From Terriglobia bacterium (GTDB taxonomy: Bacteria > Acidobacteriota > Terriglobia > Bryobacterales > Bryobacteraceae): a stretch of 64,000 nucleotides of DNA. The stretch spans positions 32,579-96,578 of the forward strand of contig JAIQFL010000002.1 of assembly GCA_020073365.1 (NCBI GenBank). Direction: 5' to 3'. This document shows positions 17,692-26,924 of this stretch, piece by piece. Within the stretch, counting starts at the first letter, position 1, and each line of letters starts with the position of its first letter. Both the position numbers and the translations under genes were made by a program. The notes beneath the pieces were generated by a model that was not told where the DNA came from, searched no databases, and worked only from the letters and a program-made list of their open reading frames with translations.

Positions 17692-17697
17692 GGGGGC

Positions 17698-18147
17698 ATG
17701 GACGTCCGCGGTGAACTACGCATTGATCCCGGAACTCTCGACACGAACGGCGTCGGAGAGGATCTGGAGATTGTTGTGCCCTATACGGAATGGTCCCTGG
17801 CTGACGCAGTTCTCAAGCGCGCAGCCGGGTTGACGGCGGGCTTGAGGGCCAAATTGATGTTGGTCGCCATTCACACCGTGCCATATCCGGCGCAATTGGA
17901 GTGCCAGGCTGCCGTTCATGGCCACCTGGTGCAGCAGCTCGCGGATCTCGCCAACCGCTGCCCCCTCTCGGTCGAGGCGCAGGTAGTGCTGTCGCGTAGC
18001 CGGGAGGACGGCTTCCGCCACGTCCTGAGCGCCCGCTCCACGGTGTTGATTGGCACGCGGAAGCGCTGGTGGCGGACGCAGGAAGAAGTGTTGGCGCGTG
18101 CATTGGTGCGCGACGGCCACAAAGTTGTACTCTTGAATATCTCGTAG
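17698..18147 (+). CDS. Universal-stress-protein-like gene heading the kdp operon
   Basis: This 149-aa soluble protein has a USP/adenine-nucleotide-hydrolase-like pattern: strand LEIVVPYTEWS, a helix, strand AKLMLVAIHTVPYP, a long helix, strand EAQVVLSRS, and VLIGTRKRWWRTQEE near the end, where USP proteins carry their ATP-binding G-rich stretch. The G-2x-G-9x-G motif of ATP-binding USPs is not complete. The ATG is only 6 bases past a -10-like TACGCT, so the message may be leaderless. It lies ahead of a 27-aa peptide and kdpFABC. It may stand in for the USP domain missing from the shortened KdpD; that is inference. Confidence 0.7.
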   Translation: MDVRGELRIDPGTLDTNGVGEDLEIVVPYTEWSLADAVLKRAAGLTAGLRAKLMLVAIHTVPYPAQLECQAAVHGHLVQQLADLANRCPLSVEAQVVLSRSREDGFRHVLSARSTVLIGTRKRWWRTQEEVLARALVRDGHKVVLLNIS

Positions 18148-18155
18148 GTGAACCC

Positions 18156-18239
18156 ATGCTGGATCTGATGTTCGTGACGATTACCGTCCTCTTTTTCCTC
18201 GCAGGCTGGGCATTCGTGAAGGGATGCGACCGCCTGTAG
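18156..18239 (+). CDS. 27-aa membrane peptide between the USP-like gene and kdpF
   Basis: The ATG at 18156 opens 28 codons to TAG at 18237-18239. Residues 2-20 form one hydrophobic helix, and the end KGCDRL is polar. It resembles kdpF in size and topology but has a different tail and lies 22 bases before kdpF itself. A second subunit-like peptide beside KdpF is therefore possible. Ribosome-site quality is modest (GTAGGTGAACCC precedes). Confidence 0.6.
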   Translation: MLDLMFVTITVLFFLAGWAFVKGCDRL

Positions 18240-18261
18240 AACATCGCCTCGGAGACTACCA

Positions 18262-18345
18262 ATGGAATACTTACTGGCTTTGATCGTTGCGGTGGGAGTG
18301 GGCGTGTACCTGTTCTACGCGCTGCTTCGTCCCGAGCGTTTTTGA
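18262..18345 (+). CDS. kdpF: KdpF potassium-ATPase small subunit
   Basis: This 27-aa single-helix peptide starts at ATG 18262 and ends at TGA 18343-18345, 9 bases before kdpA. The sequence is a hydrophobic helix ending ALLRPERF, where the L-x-x-P-E-x-F tail is typical of KdpF. KdpF stabilises the KdpABC complex in the inner membrane. Position and tail make the call reliable despite the short length. Confidence 0.85.
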   Translation: MEYLLALIVAVGVGVYLFYALLRPERF

Positions 18346-18354
18346 GAGGAACTC

Positions 18355-20118
18355 ATGACCGGGAATGGAATTCTACAAATCGCGTTGTACTTTCTGGTTT
18401 TACTGGCGCTGACGAAACCGCTGGGCGCCTACATGGCGAAGGTTTTCACTGGCGAGCGCACCTGGATGCACCGTGTGCTTCGGCCCGTCGAAACCCTGAT
18501 CTACAAAGTCTGCGGCATTGATGAGAACGGCGAGCAGCACTGGACGCGTTACGCCGGCAGCGTGTTGGTCTTCAGCGTGGTCGGGCTGCTGTTAACGTAC
18601 CTGGTGCAGCGCATCCAGCGGTGGCTGCCCCTGAACCCCCAGGGACTGGGAAACGTCGGCCCGGATTCCGCCTTCAACACCGCCGCCAGTTTCACCACCA
18701 ACACCAACTGGCAGTCCTATATCCCCGAAGTGACCATGAGTTACTTCAGCCAGATGATCGGCCTGGTAACGCACAATTTCTGGTCCGCCGCCGCCGGCCT
18801 GGCGGTCGCACTGGCGTTCGTGCGCGGTTTCTCGCGCCATTCGGCCAACACGCTCGGCAGCTTCTGGGTGGACTTCACGCGCGCCAATCTCTACGTGCTG
18901 CTGCCTCTATCGGTGGTAGGCGCCCTCCTGCTGGTCTCGCAGGGCGCGATTCAGAACTTCGATCACTATACTAAGGCCACCACTCTGGAAGGGGCCGTGC
19001 AGACGATTCCGCAGGGACCGGCGGCATCCCAGGAAGCCATCAAGATGCTCGGAATCAACGGAGGCGGATTCACCAACGCGAATTCGGCTCATCCCTACGA
19101 GAATCCCACTCCGTTCTCCAATTTCCTCCAGATGTTGTATATCTTCATCATTCCGGCGGGGCTGACCTACACGTTCGGCAAGATGGTGAAGGACACGCGC
19201 CAGGGGTGGGCGCTCTTCGCCGCCATGAGCATCCTCTTTCTGGCGGGGGTTTTCGTAGTTTACCCGGCCGAGCAGGCCGGCAACCCCAACCTCACCAAAC
19301 TTGGGCTGGAGTCCCAAGCCAGCGCCACCCAGCCGGGCGGCAACATGGAAGGCAAAGAGGTCCGGTTTGGCATTACCAACTCCGCGCTGTTCACCGTGAT
19401 CACCACCGATGCCAGTTGCGGCGCGGTGAACAACATGCACGACAGCCTGACGCCCCTGGGAGGGCTGATTCCGCTGATCAATATCGAACTGGGCGAGGTG
19501 ATCTTCGGAGGCGTGGGATCGGGGCTCTACGGGATCCTGCTGTTCGCCATCCTGGCCGTCTTCATCGCCGGCCTGATGGTGGGCCGCACGCCGGAGTACC
19601 TGGGGAAGAAAATCGAACAGAAGGAAGTCAAGATGGTGATGCTGGCGGTCATGGTGCTGGCGTTTACCATCCTGGGCTTCTCTGCATGGGGCTCGGTGGC
19701 GCACTTCCCCAAGGATAGCTACATCAATCCGCCCGGCCCCTCCTCGGCCAATCTCAATAACAACGGGCCGCATGGGCTGTCCGAGATCCTCTACGCCTAC
19801 ACAAGCGGAGTCGGCAACAACGGCAGCGCCTTCGCCGGCCTCAACGCCAACACGCCGTTTTTCAATACCACGATCGGGCTGGCCATGTTGTCCGGCAGGT
19901 TCCTGATGTTGATTCCGCTGTTGGCCGCGGCAGGCAGCCTGGCGCGCAAGAAGCTGGTTCCGGTTTCGGCCGGAACGTTTCCCACGCACGGCCCTCTGTT
20001 TGTCGCGCTCCTGGTGGGCGTGACGGTGATCGTGGGCGCGCTGACTTTCTTTCCCGCGCTTTCGCTCGGGCCGATTGTAGAGCACTTTTTCATGCACCAA
20101 GGGAGGCTTTGGAGCTAA
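18355..20118 (+). CDS. kdpA: KdpA, potassium-translocating subunit
   Basis: This 587-aa multi-spanning protein is the potassium channel-like subunit of the high-affinity K transporter. Pore-loop motifs of the four repeats are visible: TNTNWQSY, NGGGFTNANSAHP, TTDASCGAVNNMHDS and GNNGSAFAG. About ten membrane segments alternate with them, as expected. The ATG has a GAGAGGAAC site just before it. It lies 9 bases after kdpF and 3 bases before kdpB in the operon. Confidence 0.97.
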   Translation: MTGNGILQIALYFLVLLALTKPLGAYMAKVFTGERTWMHRVLRPVETLIYKVCGIDENGEQHWTRYAGSVLVFSVVGLLLTYLVQRIQRWLPLNPQGLGNVGPDSAFNTAASFTTNTNWQSYIPEVTMSYFSQMIGLVTHNFWSAAAGLAVALAFVRGFSRHSANTLGSFWVDFTRANLYVLLPLSVVGALLLVSQGAIQNFDHYTKATTLEGAVQTIPQGPAASQEAIKMLGINGGGFTNANSAHPYENPTPFSNFLQMLYIFIIPAGLTYTFGKMVKDTRQGWALFAAMSILFLAGVFVVYPAEQAGNPNLTKLGLESQASATQPGGNMEGKEVRFGITNSALFTVITTDASCGAVNNMHDSLTPLGGLIPLINIELGEVIFGGVGSGLYGILLFAILAVFIAGLMVGRTPEYLGKKIEQKEVKMVMLAVMVLAFTILGFSAWGSVAHFPKDSYINPPGPSSANLNNNGPHGLSEILYAYTSGVGNNGSAFAGLNANTPFFNTTIGLAMLSGRFLMLIPLLAAAGSLARKKLVPVSAGTFPTHGPLFVALLVGVTVIVGALTFFPALSLGPIVEHFFMHQGRLWS

Positions 20119-20121
20119 CGT

Positions 20122-22236
20122 ATGGCGACCGCGATTGTCCCACCTCCGTCGTCTAGCGACGACGTCACGTCGATCATTCCGAAGAGGGGCGCCCGCGCGC
20201 GCCCGCTGCTCGATCCACCCATCGTGAAGCGCGCCATCGGCGATTCCTTCCTCAAGCTGAATCCGCGCCTCATGATGAAGAACCCCGTCATGTTCGTGGT
20301 GGAAGTCGGGGCCGTCATGACCACCATCCTGATGGTGCGCGACTTCGCCACGGGGGCCAGCATTGCCGGTTTCACTTTCCAGATCACGCTGTGGCTGTGG
20401 TTCACGGTGCTCTTCGCGAACTTCGCCGAGGCCACGGCGGAAGGGCGCGGCAAGGCCCAGGCGGATACCTTGCGCAAGACCAAGACCGAAACCACTGCGC
20501 GCCGCCTGAAAAACGGAAACTCGGAAACCGTGCCGGCCACCCAACTCCGGAGCGGCGATCTGGTGCGCGTGGATGCCGGCGAGACCATCCCCGGCGATGG
20601 CGATGTCATCGAGGGCATCGCCAGCGTGGATGAATCGGCCATCACCGGCGAAAGCGCCCCGGTGATCCGCGAATCGGGCGGGGACCGCAGCGCCGTCACC
20701 GGCGGCACCAAGGTGCTCTCCGACTGGATCAAGGTCAAGATCACTTCCAACCCGGGCGAGACGTTTCTCGATCGCATGATCGCGCTGGTGGAAGGCGCCG
20801 AGCGTCAAAAGACTCCCAACGAGATCGCGCTCAATATCGTGATTGCCGGACTCACCCTGGTGTTCCTGCTCGCGGTAGTCACGCTCCAGCCGTTCGCGGC
20901 CTACAGCGTCGCGGCCAGCGGCTCGGGCGCCGCGCCCTCGGTCACGGTGTTGATCTCGCTGTTGGTGTGCCTGATCCCGACCACCATTGGGGGGCTCCTC
21001 TCCGCCATCGGAATCGCCGGCATGGACCGTGTGATGCAGCACAACGTGCTGGCCATGAGCGGCAAGGCCGTAGAGGCGGCTGGAGACGTCAACACCTTGT
21101 TGCTCGACAAGACCGGCACCATCACGCTCGGAAACCGGCAGGCCGTGGAGTTCATTCCAATGGGCGGCGTAGCAGAAGCGGAACTGGCCGATGCCGCACA
21201 GCTCTCCAGCCTGGCGGACGAGACGCCCGAAGGCCGGTCGATCGTGGTGCTGGCCAAGATGAAATACAACATCCGCGGGCGCGAAGTGGCGCATCACGAG
21301 GCCCATTTCATTCCCTTCACAGCCCAGACGCGCATGAGTGGCGTGGACCTGGACGGGCGGCGCATCCGCAAGGGTGCCACCGAGTCGGTCACGGAATTCG
21401 TGCAGGAAAACGGCGGAACGGTTCCCACCGAGCTGCTGGATATTACCGACCGGATCTCGCGCTCCGGCGGCACGCCGCTGGTGGTGGCCGACGGCGAGAG
21501 GGCTCTGGGCGTGGTGCACCTGAAAGACGTTGTGAAGGGCGGCATGCGCGAGCGTTTCGAACAACTCCGCGCCATGGGCATCCGTACCGTCATGATCACG
21601 GGCGACAACCCCTTAACCGCCGCGGCGATTGCCGCCGAAGCGGGCACCGACGACTTCCTGGCGCAAGCCACTCCCAAAGACAAGATGGACCTGATCAAGA
21701 AGGAACAGGCCGGCGGCCGCCTGGTGGCCATGACGGGCGACGGCACCAACGACGCTCCGGCGCTGGCGCAGGCCGATGTCGGCCTCGCCATGAATACCGG
21801 CACCATGGCCGCGAAAGAAGCCGGCAACATGGTAGACCTGGACAGCAATCCCACCAAGCTCATCGAGGTGGTGGCCATCGGCAAACAGTTGCTGATGACG
21901 CGGGGCGCACTGACGACCTTCTCCATCGCCAACGATATTGCCAAATACTTCGCCATCTTGCCGGCCATGTTCATGGCCACCTACCCGGTGATGGCGAAGC
22001 TCAACATCATGGGGCTTCACAGCCCCGAGAGCGCCATACTGGCGGCGGTGATTTTCAACGCGCTGATCATTATCGCGCTCATTCCGCTGGCGCTCCGCGG
22101 CGTGAAGTACCGTCCCATGAGCGCGGCCGCCCTGTTGCGGCGCAATCTGCTCGTATATGGCGTGGGCGGTGTGATCGCGCCATTTCCAGGCATCTGGCTG
22201 ATTGACCGGCTGCTGGGAGTTCTGCATTTGGCGTAG
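20122..22236 (+). CDS. kdpB: KdpB, P-type ATPase subunit
   Basis: This 704-aa P-type ATPase contains the phosphorylation motif [11 protein letters not shown], the actuator loop ITGESAP, the hinge [14 protein letters not shown] and several membrane helices, with a long cytoplasmic N/P region between. It couples ATP hydrolysis to K uptake through KdpA. It starts 3 bases after kdpA. A REP-like hairpin begins on the last base of its stop codon, between kdpB and kdpC. Confidence 0.97.
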   Translation: MATAIVPPPSSSDDVTSIIPKRGARARPLLDPPIVKRAIGDSFLKLNPRLMMKNPVMFVVEVGAVMTTILMVRDFATGASIAGFTFQITLWLWFTVLFANFAEATAEGRGKAQADTLRKTKTETTARRLKNGNSETVPATQLRSGDLVRVDAGETIPGDGDVIEGIASVDESAITGESAPVIRESGGDRSAVTGGTKVLSDWIKVKITSNPGETFLDRMIALVEGAERQKTPNEIALNIVIAGLTLVFLLAVVTLQPFAAYSVAASGSGAAPSVTVLISLLVCLIPTTIGGLLSAIGIAGMDRVMQHNVLAMSGKAVEAAGDVNTLLLDKTGTITLGNRQAVEFIPMGGVAEAELADAAQLSSLADETPEGRSIVVLAKMKYNIRGREVAHHEAHFIPFTAQTRMSGVDLDGRRIRKGATESVTEFVQENGGTVPTELLDITDRISRSGGTPLVVADGERALGVVHLKDVVKGGMRERFEQLRAMGIRTVMITGDNPLTAAAIAAEAGTDDFLAQATPKDKMDLIKKEQAGGRLVAMTGDGTNDAPALAQADVGLAMNTGTMAAKEAGNMVDLDSNPTKLIEVVAIGKQLLMTRGALTTFSIANDIAKYFAILPAMFMATYPVMAKLNIMGLHSPESAILAAVIFNALIIIALIPLALRGVKYRPMSAAALLRRNLLVYGVGGVIAPFPGIWLIDRLLGVLHLA

Positions 22237-22267
22237 TGGGGTAGACCATCGTTTTTCGTGGTCTGCC
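22236..22267 (+). repeat. REP-like element between kdpB and kdpC
   Basis: The GTGG head begins on the last base of the kdpB stop. Arms 22240-22248 and 22259-22267 form a 9-base stem with one G-U pair around a 10-base loop (TCGTTTTTCG). The loop shares the TCG-NN-TTTCG pattern with the copy at 56917. Placed inside an operon, it could tune kdpC expression. Confidence 0.65.
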
Positions 22268-22281
22268 GCGGTAGGCGAAAT

Positions 22282-22869
22282 ATGAAACAGTTCATCATCG
22301 CGATTAAGGTAACTCTGGTCCTCACGCTTCTGACTGGCGTAGCGTACCCCTTGTTGGTCACCGGCCTCGCCAAGGTCCTGTTCCCGCACCAGGCCGCGGG
22401 CAGTCTGATCCAGCCCAACGGCAAGACCATCGGCTCGGAATTGATCGGCCAGCGCTTCACGCGGCCGGAGTACTTCCACGGCCGTCCCTCGGCCGCCGGA
22501 AACGATGGCTACGATGCCGTGGCGGCGGGCGGCGGCGCATCCAACTACGGAGCCACGAACCAGAAACTCGTGGACCGGGTCCAAGGCGACCTGAAGACTT
22601 TCCGGGCGGAGAACCCCACCTTCACCGGCCCGGTTCCGGCCGACCTGGTGACAACCTCGGGAAGCGGGCTCGATCCTCACATCAGCCCGGCTTCCGCGGA
22701 AGCCCAGGTCGGCCGTGTGGCAGCCGCGCGAGGTGTCAGCGCGGACGCTGTCCGGCAGTTAGTGACGGCCAACAGTGAAGGCCGCCAGTTTGGGATTCTC
22801 GGTGAGCCCCGCGTCAACGTTCTGAAGTTGAACCTCGCGCTCGATAGCGCGGTTCCCCTGCACAAGTAG
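22282..22869 (+). CDS. kdpC: KdpC, potassium-ATPase accessory subunit
   Basis: This 195-aa protein has one N-terminal transmembrane helix (about 5-27) and a periplasmic domain with KdpC hallmarks: [54 protein letters not shown] and VNVLKLN. The ATG at 22282 is chosen over an upstream frame extension because the hydrophobic helix follows directly. The gene comes 45 bases after kdpB, across a hairpin. Confidence 0.95.
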   Translation: MKQFIIAIKVTLVLTLLTGVAYPLLVTGLAKVLFPHQAAGSLIQPNGKTIGSELIGQRFTRPEYFHGRPSAAGNDGYDAVAAGGGASNYGATNQKLVDRVQGDLKTFRAENPTFTGPVPADLVTTSGSGLDPHISPASAEAQVGRVAAARGVSADAVRQLVTANSEGRQFGILGEPRVNVLKLNLALDSAVPLHK

Positions 22870-22885
22870 AAGCAGGAGCCGGGTT

Positions 22886-22909
22886 GACAGACGAAAGCGT
22901 CTGTCCCAC
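22886..22909 (-). repeat. REP-like element, reverse copy of a doublet
   Basis: On the minus strand the GTGG head (22909-22906) is followed by an 8-base arm, a CTTT loop and the perfectly complementary arm ending at 22886. It faces the copy at 22934-22957. The two copies differ by paired substitutions that keep the stem intact. The pair could act as a terminator of kdpC. Confidence 0.7.
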
Positions 22910-22933
22910 GTTGGTGTCCGGGCTTGCGGTTGG

Positions 22934-22957
22934 GTGGGGCAGGCGCTTTCGCCTGCC
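22934..22957 (+). repeat. REP-like element, forward copy of a doublet
   Basis: GTGG head at 22934-22937, arm 22938-22945, CTTT loop and complementary arm 22950-22957. The stem is GC-richer than its partner at 22886-22909, with base pairs exchanged in a compensatory way. Confidence 0.7.
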
Positions 22958-23012
22958 AACGTTTCCTTCACAGCATCTGAGCCTGAGGGAGTGCTCTTCG
23001 GTAGATACTAAC

Positions 23013-23744
23013 TTACTCGTCCTCTGGCGAAGGCGATTCCGGGTCTGATGGATTGCGGAAGCGGTAACCCACCCACGGTTCAGTCAGAAGGTACTCCGGG
23101 TGGGCCGGATCGTCTTCGATCTTCTTCCGGAGCATCTTGACATACGAGCGGAGGTATTCGAGTTCGCCTCCGAACTCGGGACCCCACACGGCGCGAAGCA
23201 ATTTCGCGTGAATGACCGGCTCATCCTGGTGCTGGAACAGATACGCCAACAAGTCAAACTCTTTCGGAGAAAGATGAATCTCAACCCCATTCTTCAAGAG
23301 CCGGCGCCGCCCCGGATCCAGTTCCAGACATCCCGCGCGGAGAATGGCGTTCTCGGCGTTTTGCTGTGTGCTCAGGCGGCGCAGCACCGCGTGCAAACGG
23401 GCGACCATTTCGCGAAGGCGGTACGGTTTCGTGATGAAGTCGTCCGCTCCAGCCTCCAGGGCCTGTACCTTGTCCTCCTCGGAGTCGCGAACCGTGACCA
23501 TGACGATGCCGGTGCGCATGGATAAGTCACGGATTCTCCGGCAGACCTCGATCCCACTCGTTCCCGGCATGTTGATATCCAGCAAAACGACATCCACCGG
23601 TGTTTGAGGCAATAGTGCGAGTGCCTCGTCGCCGTTACGCGCTTCGGAGACATCGAACCCGCTTGCCGTGAGCGACGTTCGGAGCGCCTTCCTCAAGGCG
23701 GGCTCATCGTCTACGATCAGCAACTTGCAATTCCCGTTCCCCAT
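23013..23744 (-). CDS. kdpE: KdpE-type response regulator, OmpR family
   Basis: This 243-aa protein has a receiver domain (about 6-122) with acidic residues D12-D13, phospho-acceptor D56 in VVLLDINMPG and the KPY Lys. A winged-helix DNA-binding domain follows (about 140-230) with the LSPKEFDLLAYL and SYVKMLRKKIEDDP stretches typical of OmpR/PhoB/KdpE. It lies 8 bases behind the kdpD-like kinase and converges on kdpC, so it is the likely regulator of the 11-base-phased repeats upstream of the operon. A C-terminal acidic extension is present. Confidence 0.92.
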   Translation of the reverse strand: MGNGNCKLLIVDDEPALRKALRTSLTASGFDVSEARNGDEALALLPQTPVDVVLLDINMPGTSGIEVCRRIRDLSMRTGIVMVTVRDSEEDKVQALEAGADDFITKPYRLREMVARLHAVLRRLSTQQNAENAILRAGCLELDPGRRRLLKNGVEIHLSPKEFDLLAYLFQHQDEPVIHAKLLRAVWGPEFGGELEYLRSYVKMLRKKIEDDPAHPEYLLTEPWVGYRFRNPSDPESPSPEDE

Positions 23745-23752
23745 TGAAAGCC

Positions 23753-25195
23753 TCAGTCTGTCGCCAACGGCATCGTCAGCCGAAAGCCTACCCGGCTCGC
23801 CCGGTTGTCTACCAAAGCCAGATCTCCTCCATGCGCCAGCGCTATCTTACGGGCGACATATAGACCGAGACCCGAGCCAGGCGCAGTGTGTCGCGCGGCC
23901 GTACCCCTATAGAACCGGTCGAAGATACGGCTCCGCTCACTCTCCGCAATGGGAGGTCCGTCATTCCAAACCGTGATAGCCAGCATGTTTTCGTGAATGC
24001 CAAGCTCGATCAGGACGCGAGAGTCCGGTAGAGAATACCGGCACGCGTTTTCCACCAACTGGCTGAGTGCCAGGCCGAGCAGCTCCGGATCGACATGGGC
24101 TTCGCTGCCCTCGTCCAGCTCCTGCGATGATATTTTCCGGTCGGGCCAGAGCTTTGAATACCGCCGGACGGATCTGGAGACAAGCTCAGCCACATCGGTC
24201 GACTGAAGGCGCGGTTTCAGCTCTTCCTGGTCCACACGCGCGAGGCGAAGCAAGCGGGTGGTGAGATCGCCGAGGCGCGAGGCCTCGTCCTCAATCATTT
24301 CAGCCAACTCCGCCTGTTCCGGCATGGCCGATCCGCCAGCGCGCAATCCGCCCGCGGCTGTCAGGATGGTCGCAAGCGGAGTCTTGAATTCGTGGGCCAG
24401 TGCGTCCAGAATTGCGGAACGGAGTAGTTCAGCCTCAGCGTGCGCGGCGTAAGTAATTGCGGACTGGAAAGTTCGCGCCCTTTCGAGAGCCGCACCGGCG
24501 AGCGCGGCCATTGCCGGCGCCGTAACATCGGCGTTCGACAGGCCCTCGAAACCGATCGAAGCCCGGATCGAGTTCCTGGCTCGCAGGCACCGGACGACAA
24601 TGCCGAGTTCGGGGTATATGGCATCCCGGCCCATGATGAATCCATCGCGCGTTTTCGCCGCCAGATCGCTACGGGAAGTCCCAGCTTCGTGACATTCCAG
24701 GGTGGTTGCGTCAAAAAGGCAGACGGCCGTGACGTCGAATGTCGACAGAAATGGCTCCAGCAAGGCGCGTCCGGTAACCGCCGGCGGTGCCAGGGCAAAC
24801 AACTCCTGACTGAGCTTATACAGGCTTTCCATATTGGAGCGCTGGAGTTTGGATTCCCTTGCCTCCGCGCGGCTCCTGGTCTGAATCCGCGTGATGACGA
24901 GCGAGACGGTTAGCAGGCACGCCAGCGTGACAGTGTCCAACGAGTCCGACACGGCGAAGCTGAACCGCGGCTCGGTGAAGAAGTAGTCCAGGCTCGCGGC
25001 CGCCAACACGGAGATGGCGGCAGCTTCCAGAAAACCGCAATCCAGGGACTGGAGCACAACGGCAATCAGAAACAGCAAGGCGGTGGACGCGGCGTTCAGT
25101 TTTATCCAGTAGCACACCGCTGTAACCGCGCCGACCAGGAGAGACCCGCGAAGGAGCCGCCACGCCGGACGCCGGAATCCGCGAGTCTGCAACAT
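23753..25195 (-). CDS. Shortened KdpD-type sensor histidine kinase
   Basis: This 480-aa protein begins with several membrane helices (about 18-90, the DUF4118 KdpD-type membrane segment), then a GAF-like linker (about 120-250), a HisKA domain with the phospho-acceptor His in HEFKTPLATIL (about 268), and HATPase motifs VENACRYS, VWNDGPPI and GSGLGLYVA. Full-length KdpD is about 890 residues. The entire cytoplasmic N-terminus (Walker-A KdpD domain plus USP domain) is absent. The gene is followed by kdpE with an 8-base gap. Confidence 0.9.
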   Translation of the reverse strand: MLQTRGFRRPAWRLLRGSLLVGAVTAVCYWIKLNAASTALLFLIAVVLQSLDCGFLEAAAISVLAAASLDYFFTEPRFSFAVSDSLDTVTLACLLTVSLVITRIQTRSRAEARESKLQRSNMESLYKLSQELFALAPPAVTGRALLEPFLSTFDVTAVCLFDATTLECHEAGTSRSDLAAKTRDGFIMGRDAIYPELGIVVRCLRARNSIRASIGFEGLSNADVTAPAMAALAGAALERARTFQSAITYAAHAEAELLRSAILDALAHEFKTPLATILTAAGGLRAGGSAMPEQAELAEMIEDEASRLGDLTTRLLRLARVDQEELKPRLQSTDVAELVSRSVRRYSKLWPDRKISSQELDEGSEAHVDPELLGLALSQLVENACRYSLPDSRVLIELGIHENMLAITVWNDGPPIAESERSRIFDRFYRGTAARHTAPGSGLGLYVARKIALAHGGDLALVDNRASRVGFRLTMPLATD

Positions 25196-25293
25196 TCAAT
25201 GCGGGGACAACAAGACCCCTATTGTAGCGCCTCGATCGGCAGGGCAGATTCGCGCGCCTCCCGGGATTTCCGGAGGCGCCGGCGGGACACGGC

Positions 25294-26208
25294 TTATCGC
25301 GACTGGTAGCCACTACGCGCATAGACATTCACCCTGCTCAAATTGACCTTGACCTGGATTCGGTGCCACTTCTCGGATCGGCCCGAGTCGGGACTGTGGT
25401 ACCCGATGACATACTGATTGCGAATTGCGCTTGAGATTCTGTTGGCGGCAGTTGAGGGATTCGCCGATTCCCCGAGGCGTACGCTCAAACCGCCGGTCTT
25501 CTCGGCGAGATCGTCCATGAACGCCAGACCCCGCTGGATCTCCGCCAGCATCACCCCCTTTACGTTGGCCCGCGGGCGGTCGATTGCGATGGTATAGACC
25601 TGGGTGTCGCTCTCGACGGCCAGACGCATCACATCGCTGTTCGCGTACCGGCTGTGGTTATCCATACCGTCGGAGATCACCACCAGCGCCCGACGCGCCC
25701 TGGGACGCGACCGCAACTGGTTCAGCGCGTAGTACAGCGTGTCATCGAGCGCGGTTCCTCCGCCAGCCGTCTGTGAGCGCACGAATTCCTCGATCTTGCT
25801 CGCGTCTTCCACAGGACCCGTGAGGATTCCCGGGTTCGAAGAAACAGTCACGAAGAAGAAGTCGTCTTCGGGGTTGGACAATTGTAGAATGGCGTGTGCC
25901 GCGGCCTTCTCCCGGTTGAGTGTGTCCTTCACACTGCCGCTGACATCCAGGACGATGCCAATCGAAGCCGGCGAGTCTTCCGCAAAAAACGCGGCGATGG
26001 GCTGCGGTTGCCGGTTATCCAAAATCGTGAAGCTGTCCTTGCCAAGGCCGCTGATATTGGATCCCCGGGCATCCGTGACAGTAACTGGGATCAGAATCAG
26101 GTTCGCGTCTATGCGAAACCACGCCGAATCGCGATCCGCTGGTTGAGCATCCGCCGTGGCGTAGATCCCTAACACCACGGAAACGATCGACAGAAGACGA
26201 CGCCCCAT
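25294..26208 (-). CDS. Secreted VWA-domain protein, VWFA-related Acidobacterial type
   Basis: The ATG at 26208 is chosen because it leads directly into a signal peptide (about 1-20). The open frame extends further upstream without one. The 304-aa protein has a beta-rich N-terminal part (about 25-80: VTVTDARGSNISGLGKDSF) and a VWA domain with the MIDAS motif DVSGS and a later Thr and Asp (GGTALDD, SDGMDNHSR). This arrangement is typical of the TIGR03436-type secreted proteins abundant in Acidobacteriota. It lies 98 bases upstream of the kdpD-like gene, possibly in one unit. Confidence 0.85.
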   Translation of the reverse strand: MGRRLLSIVSVVLGIYATADAQPADRDSAWFRIDANLILIPVTVTDARGSNISGLGKDSFTILDNRQPQPIAAFFAEDSPASIGIVLDVSGSVKDTLNREKAAAHAILQLSNPEDDFFFVTVSSNPGILTGPVEDASKIEEFVRSQTAGGGTALDDTLYYALNQLRSRPRARRALVVISDGMDNHSRYANSDVMRLAVESDTQVYTIAIDRPRANVKGVMLAEIQRGLAFMDDLAEKTGGLSVRLGESANPSTAANRISSAIRNQYVIGYHSPDSGRSEKWHRIQVKVNLSRVNVYARSGYQSR

Positions 26209-26425
26209 GGCGCCCCATGAACGGTTCCTTGCCGGTGGCCGATGAAGTCGGCTTCGTACATTCAGGGTCATCACGACATTGGTCGCGATCGGAGCGAGAG
26301 GAAGCACAGCAGCAACCACTGTGCCGCAATGTAAGTGAAAAAGGCATGAAAGAAGAAAGAAATAACAAGTCAGGCGAATCGCGCTTTCATGACTTTTTCA
26401 TAAGTTCTGAGTAGGCTCTTGTGGT
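26209..26425. promoter_or_regulatory. Divergent control region with 11-base-phased TTTCATG repeats
   Basis: This region lies between the VWA gene (minus) and an HTH gene (plus). On the plus strand TTTCATG (26385-26391) and TTTCATA (26396-26402) are 11 bases apart, with a TAGGCT hexamer at 26412-26417. On the minus strand TTTCATG and TTTCACT (26351-26334) show the same 11-base period. The pattern resembles a Pho-box-type direct repeat. Confidence 0.5.
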
Positions 26426-26902
26426 GTGAGGCACGAGGCTTACGCTACCGGGGAGTGGACCGAGCGCCCGATCGCCGGGGAACGGCTCGCCATCCTTCGG
26501 AGGGAAATGCAACATCGCAGCCTGAGCTTCCCGTCGCAGATTCCCTCATTTGCGCAGCAGCAGCAGAAGCAGGATGTTCAATGGCGGGTCGTTGCGCTCT
26601 ACTTCGTCCGGGGTTGGTCCTGCGGCGACCTCGCGCGCCGGTACGCTCTGACCCCTGGCCGAATCCGGCAGTTGATCCGCAAATGGGTTGAGCGTGCCGC
26701 AGCACTCGGATACGTGCAGCGAATCCCCCCGCAAACCGGTAGTGCCATACCGGCTGTCGAAGGAACACCGGCTTCTGTAGAAATCTCTGAACCGGCTCTC
26801 ATGCATTCTTCACATCTGCCTGCGTTTGCGGAACGCCATCCCGCTGCCGGGGCCCGGGGAGCGCGGGTCGACCCAGTAATTACCCTGCCCGCGGCCCGAT
26901 AA
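26426..26902 (+). CDS. Putative sigma-like HTH DNA-binding protein, 158 aa
   Basis: I do not recognise a named family. Residues about 50-95 form a helix-turn-helix pattern reminiscent of sigma-70 region 4 (VVALYFVRGWSCGDLARRY, then GRIRQLIRKWVERA), preceded by a Gln-rich stretch. The C-terminal 50 residues are Pro/Ala-rich and probably disordered. The start is uncertain: GTG at 26426 would be nearly leaderless relative to TAGGCT at 26412, and ATG at 26507 has GGAGG 3 bases before it. It lies between the two groups of phased repeats. Confidence 0.65.
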   Translation: MRHEAYATGEWTERPIAGERLAILRREMQHRSLSFPSQIPSFAQQQQKQDVQWRVVALYFVRGWSCGDLARRYALTPGRIRQLIRKWVERAAALGYVQRIPPQTGSAIPAVEGTPASVEISEPALMHSSHLPAFAERHPAAGARGARVDPVITLPAAR

Positions 26903-26924
26903 AACTGCCGGTGGCCACCAGGCG

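Noticed and set aside
18907..21564. Minus-strand 885-aa open frame
   Set aside because: It is antisense to kdpA and kdpB, which are certain. The long open frame follows from GC-rich codon use.
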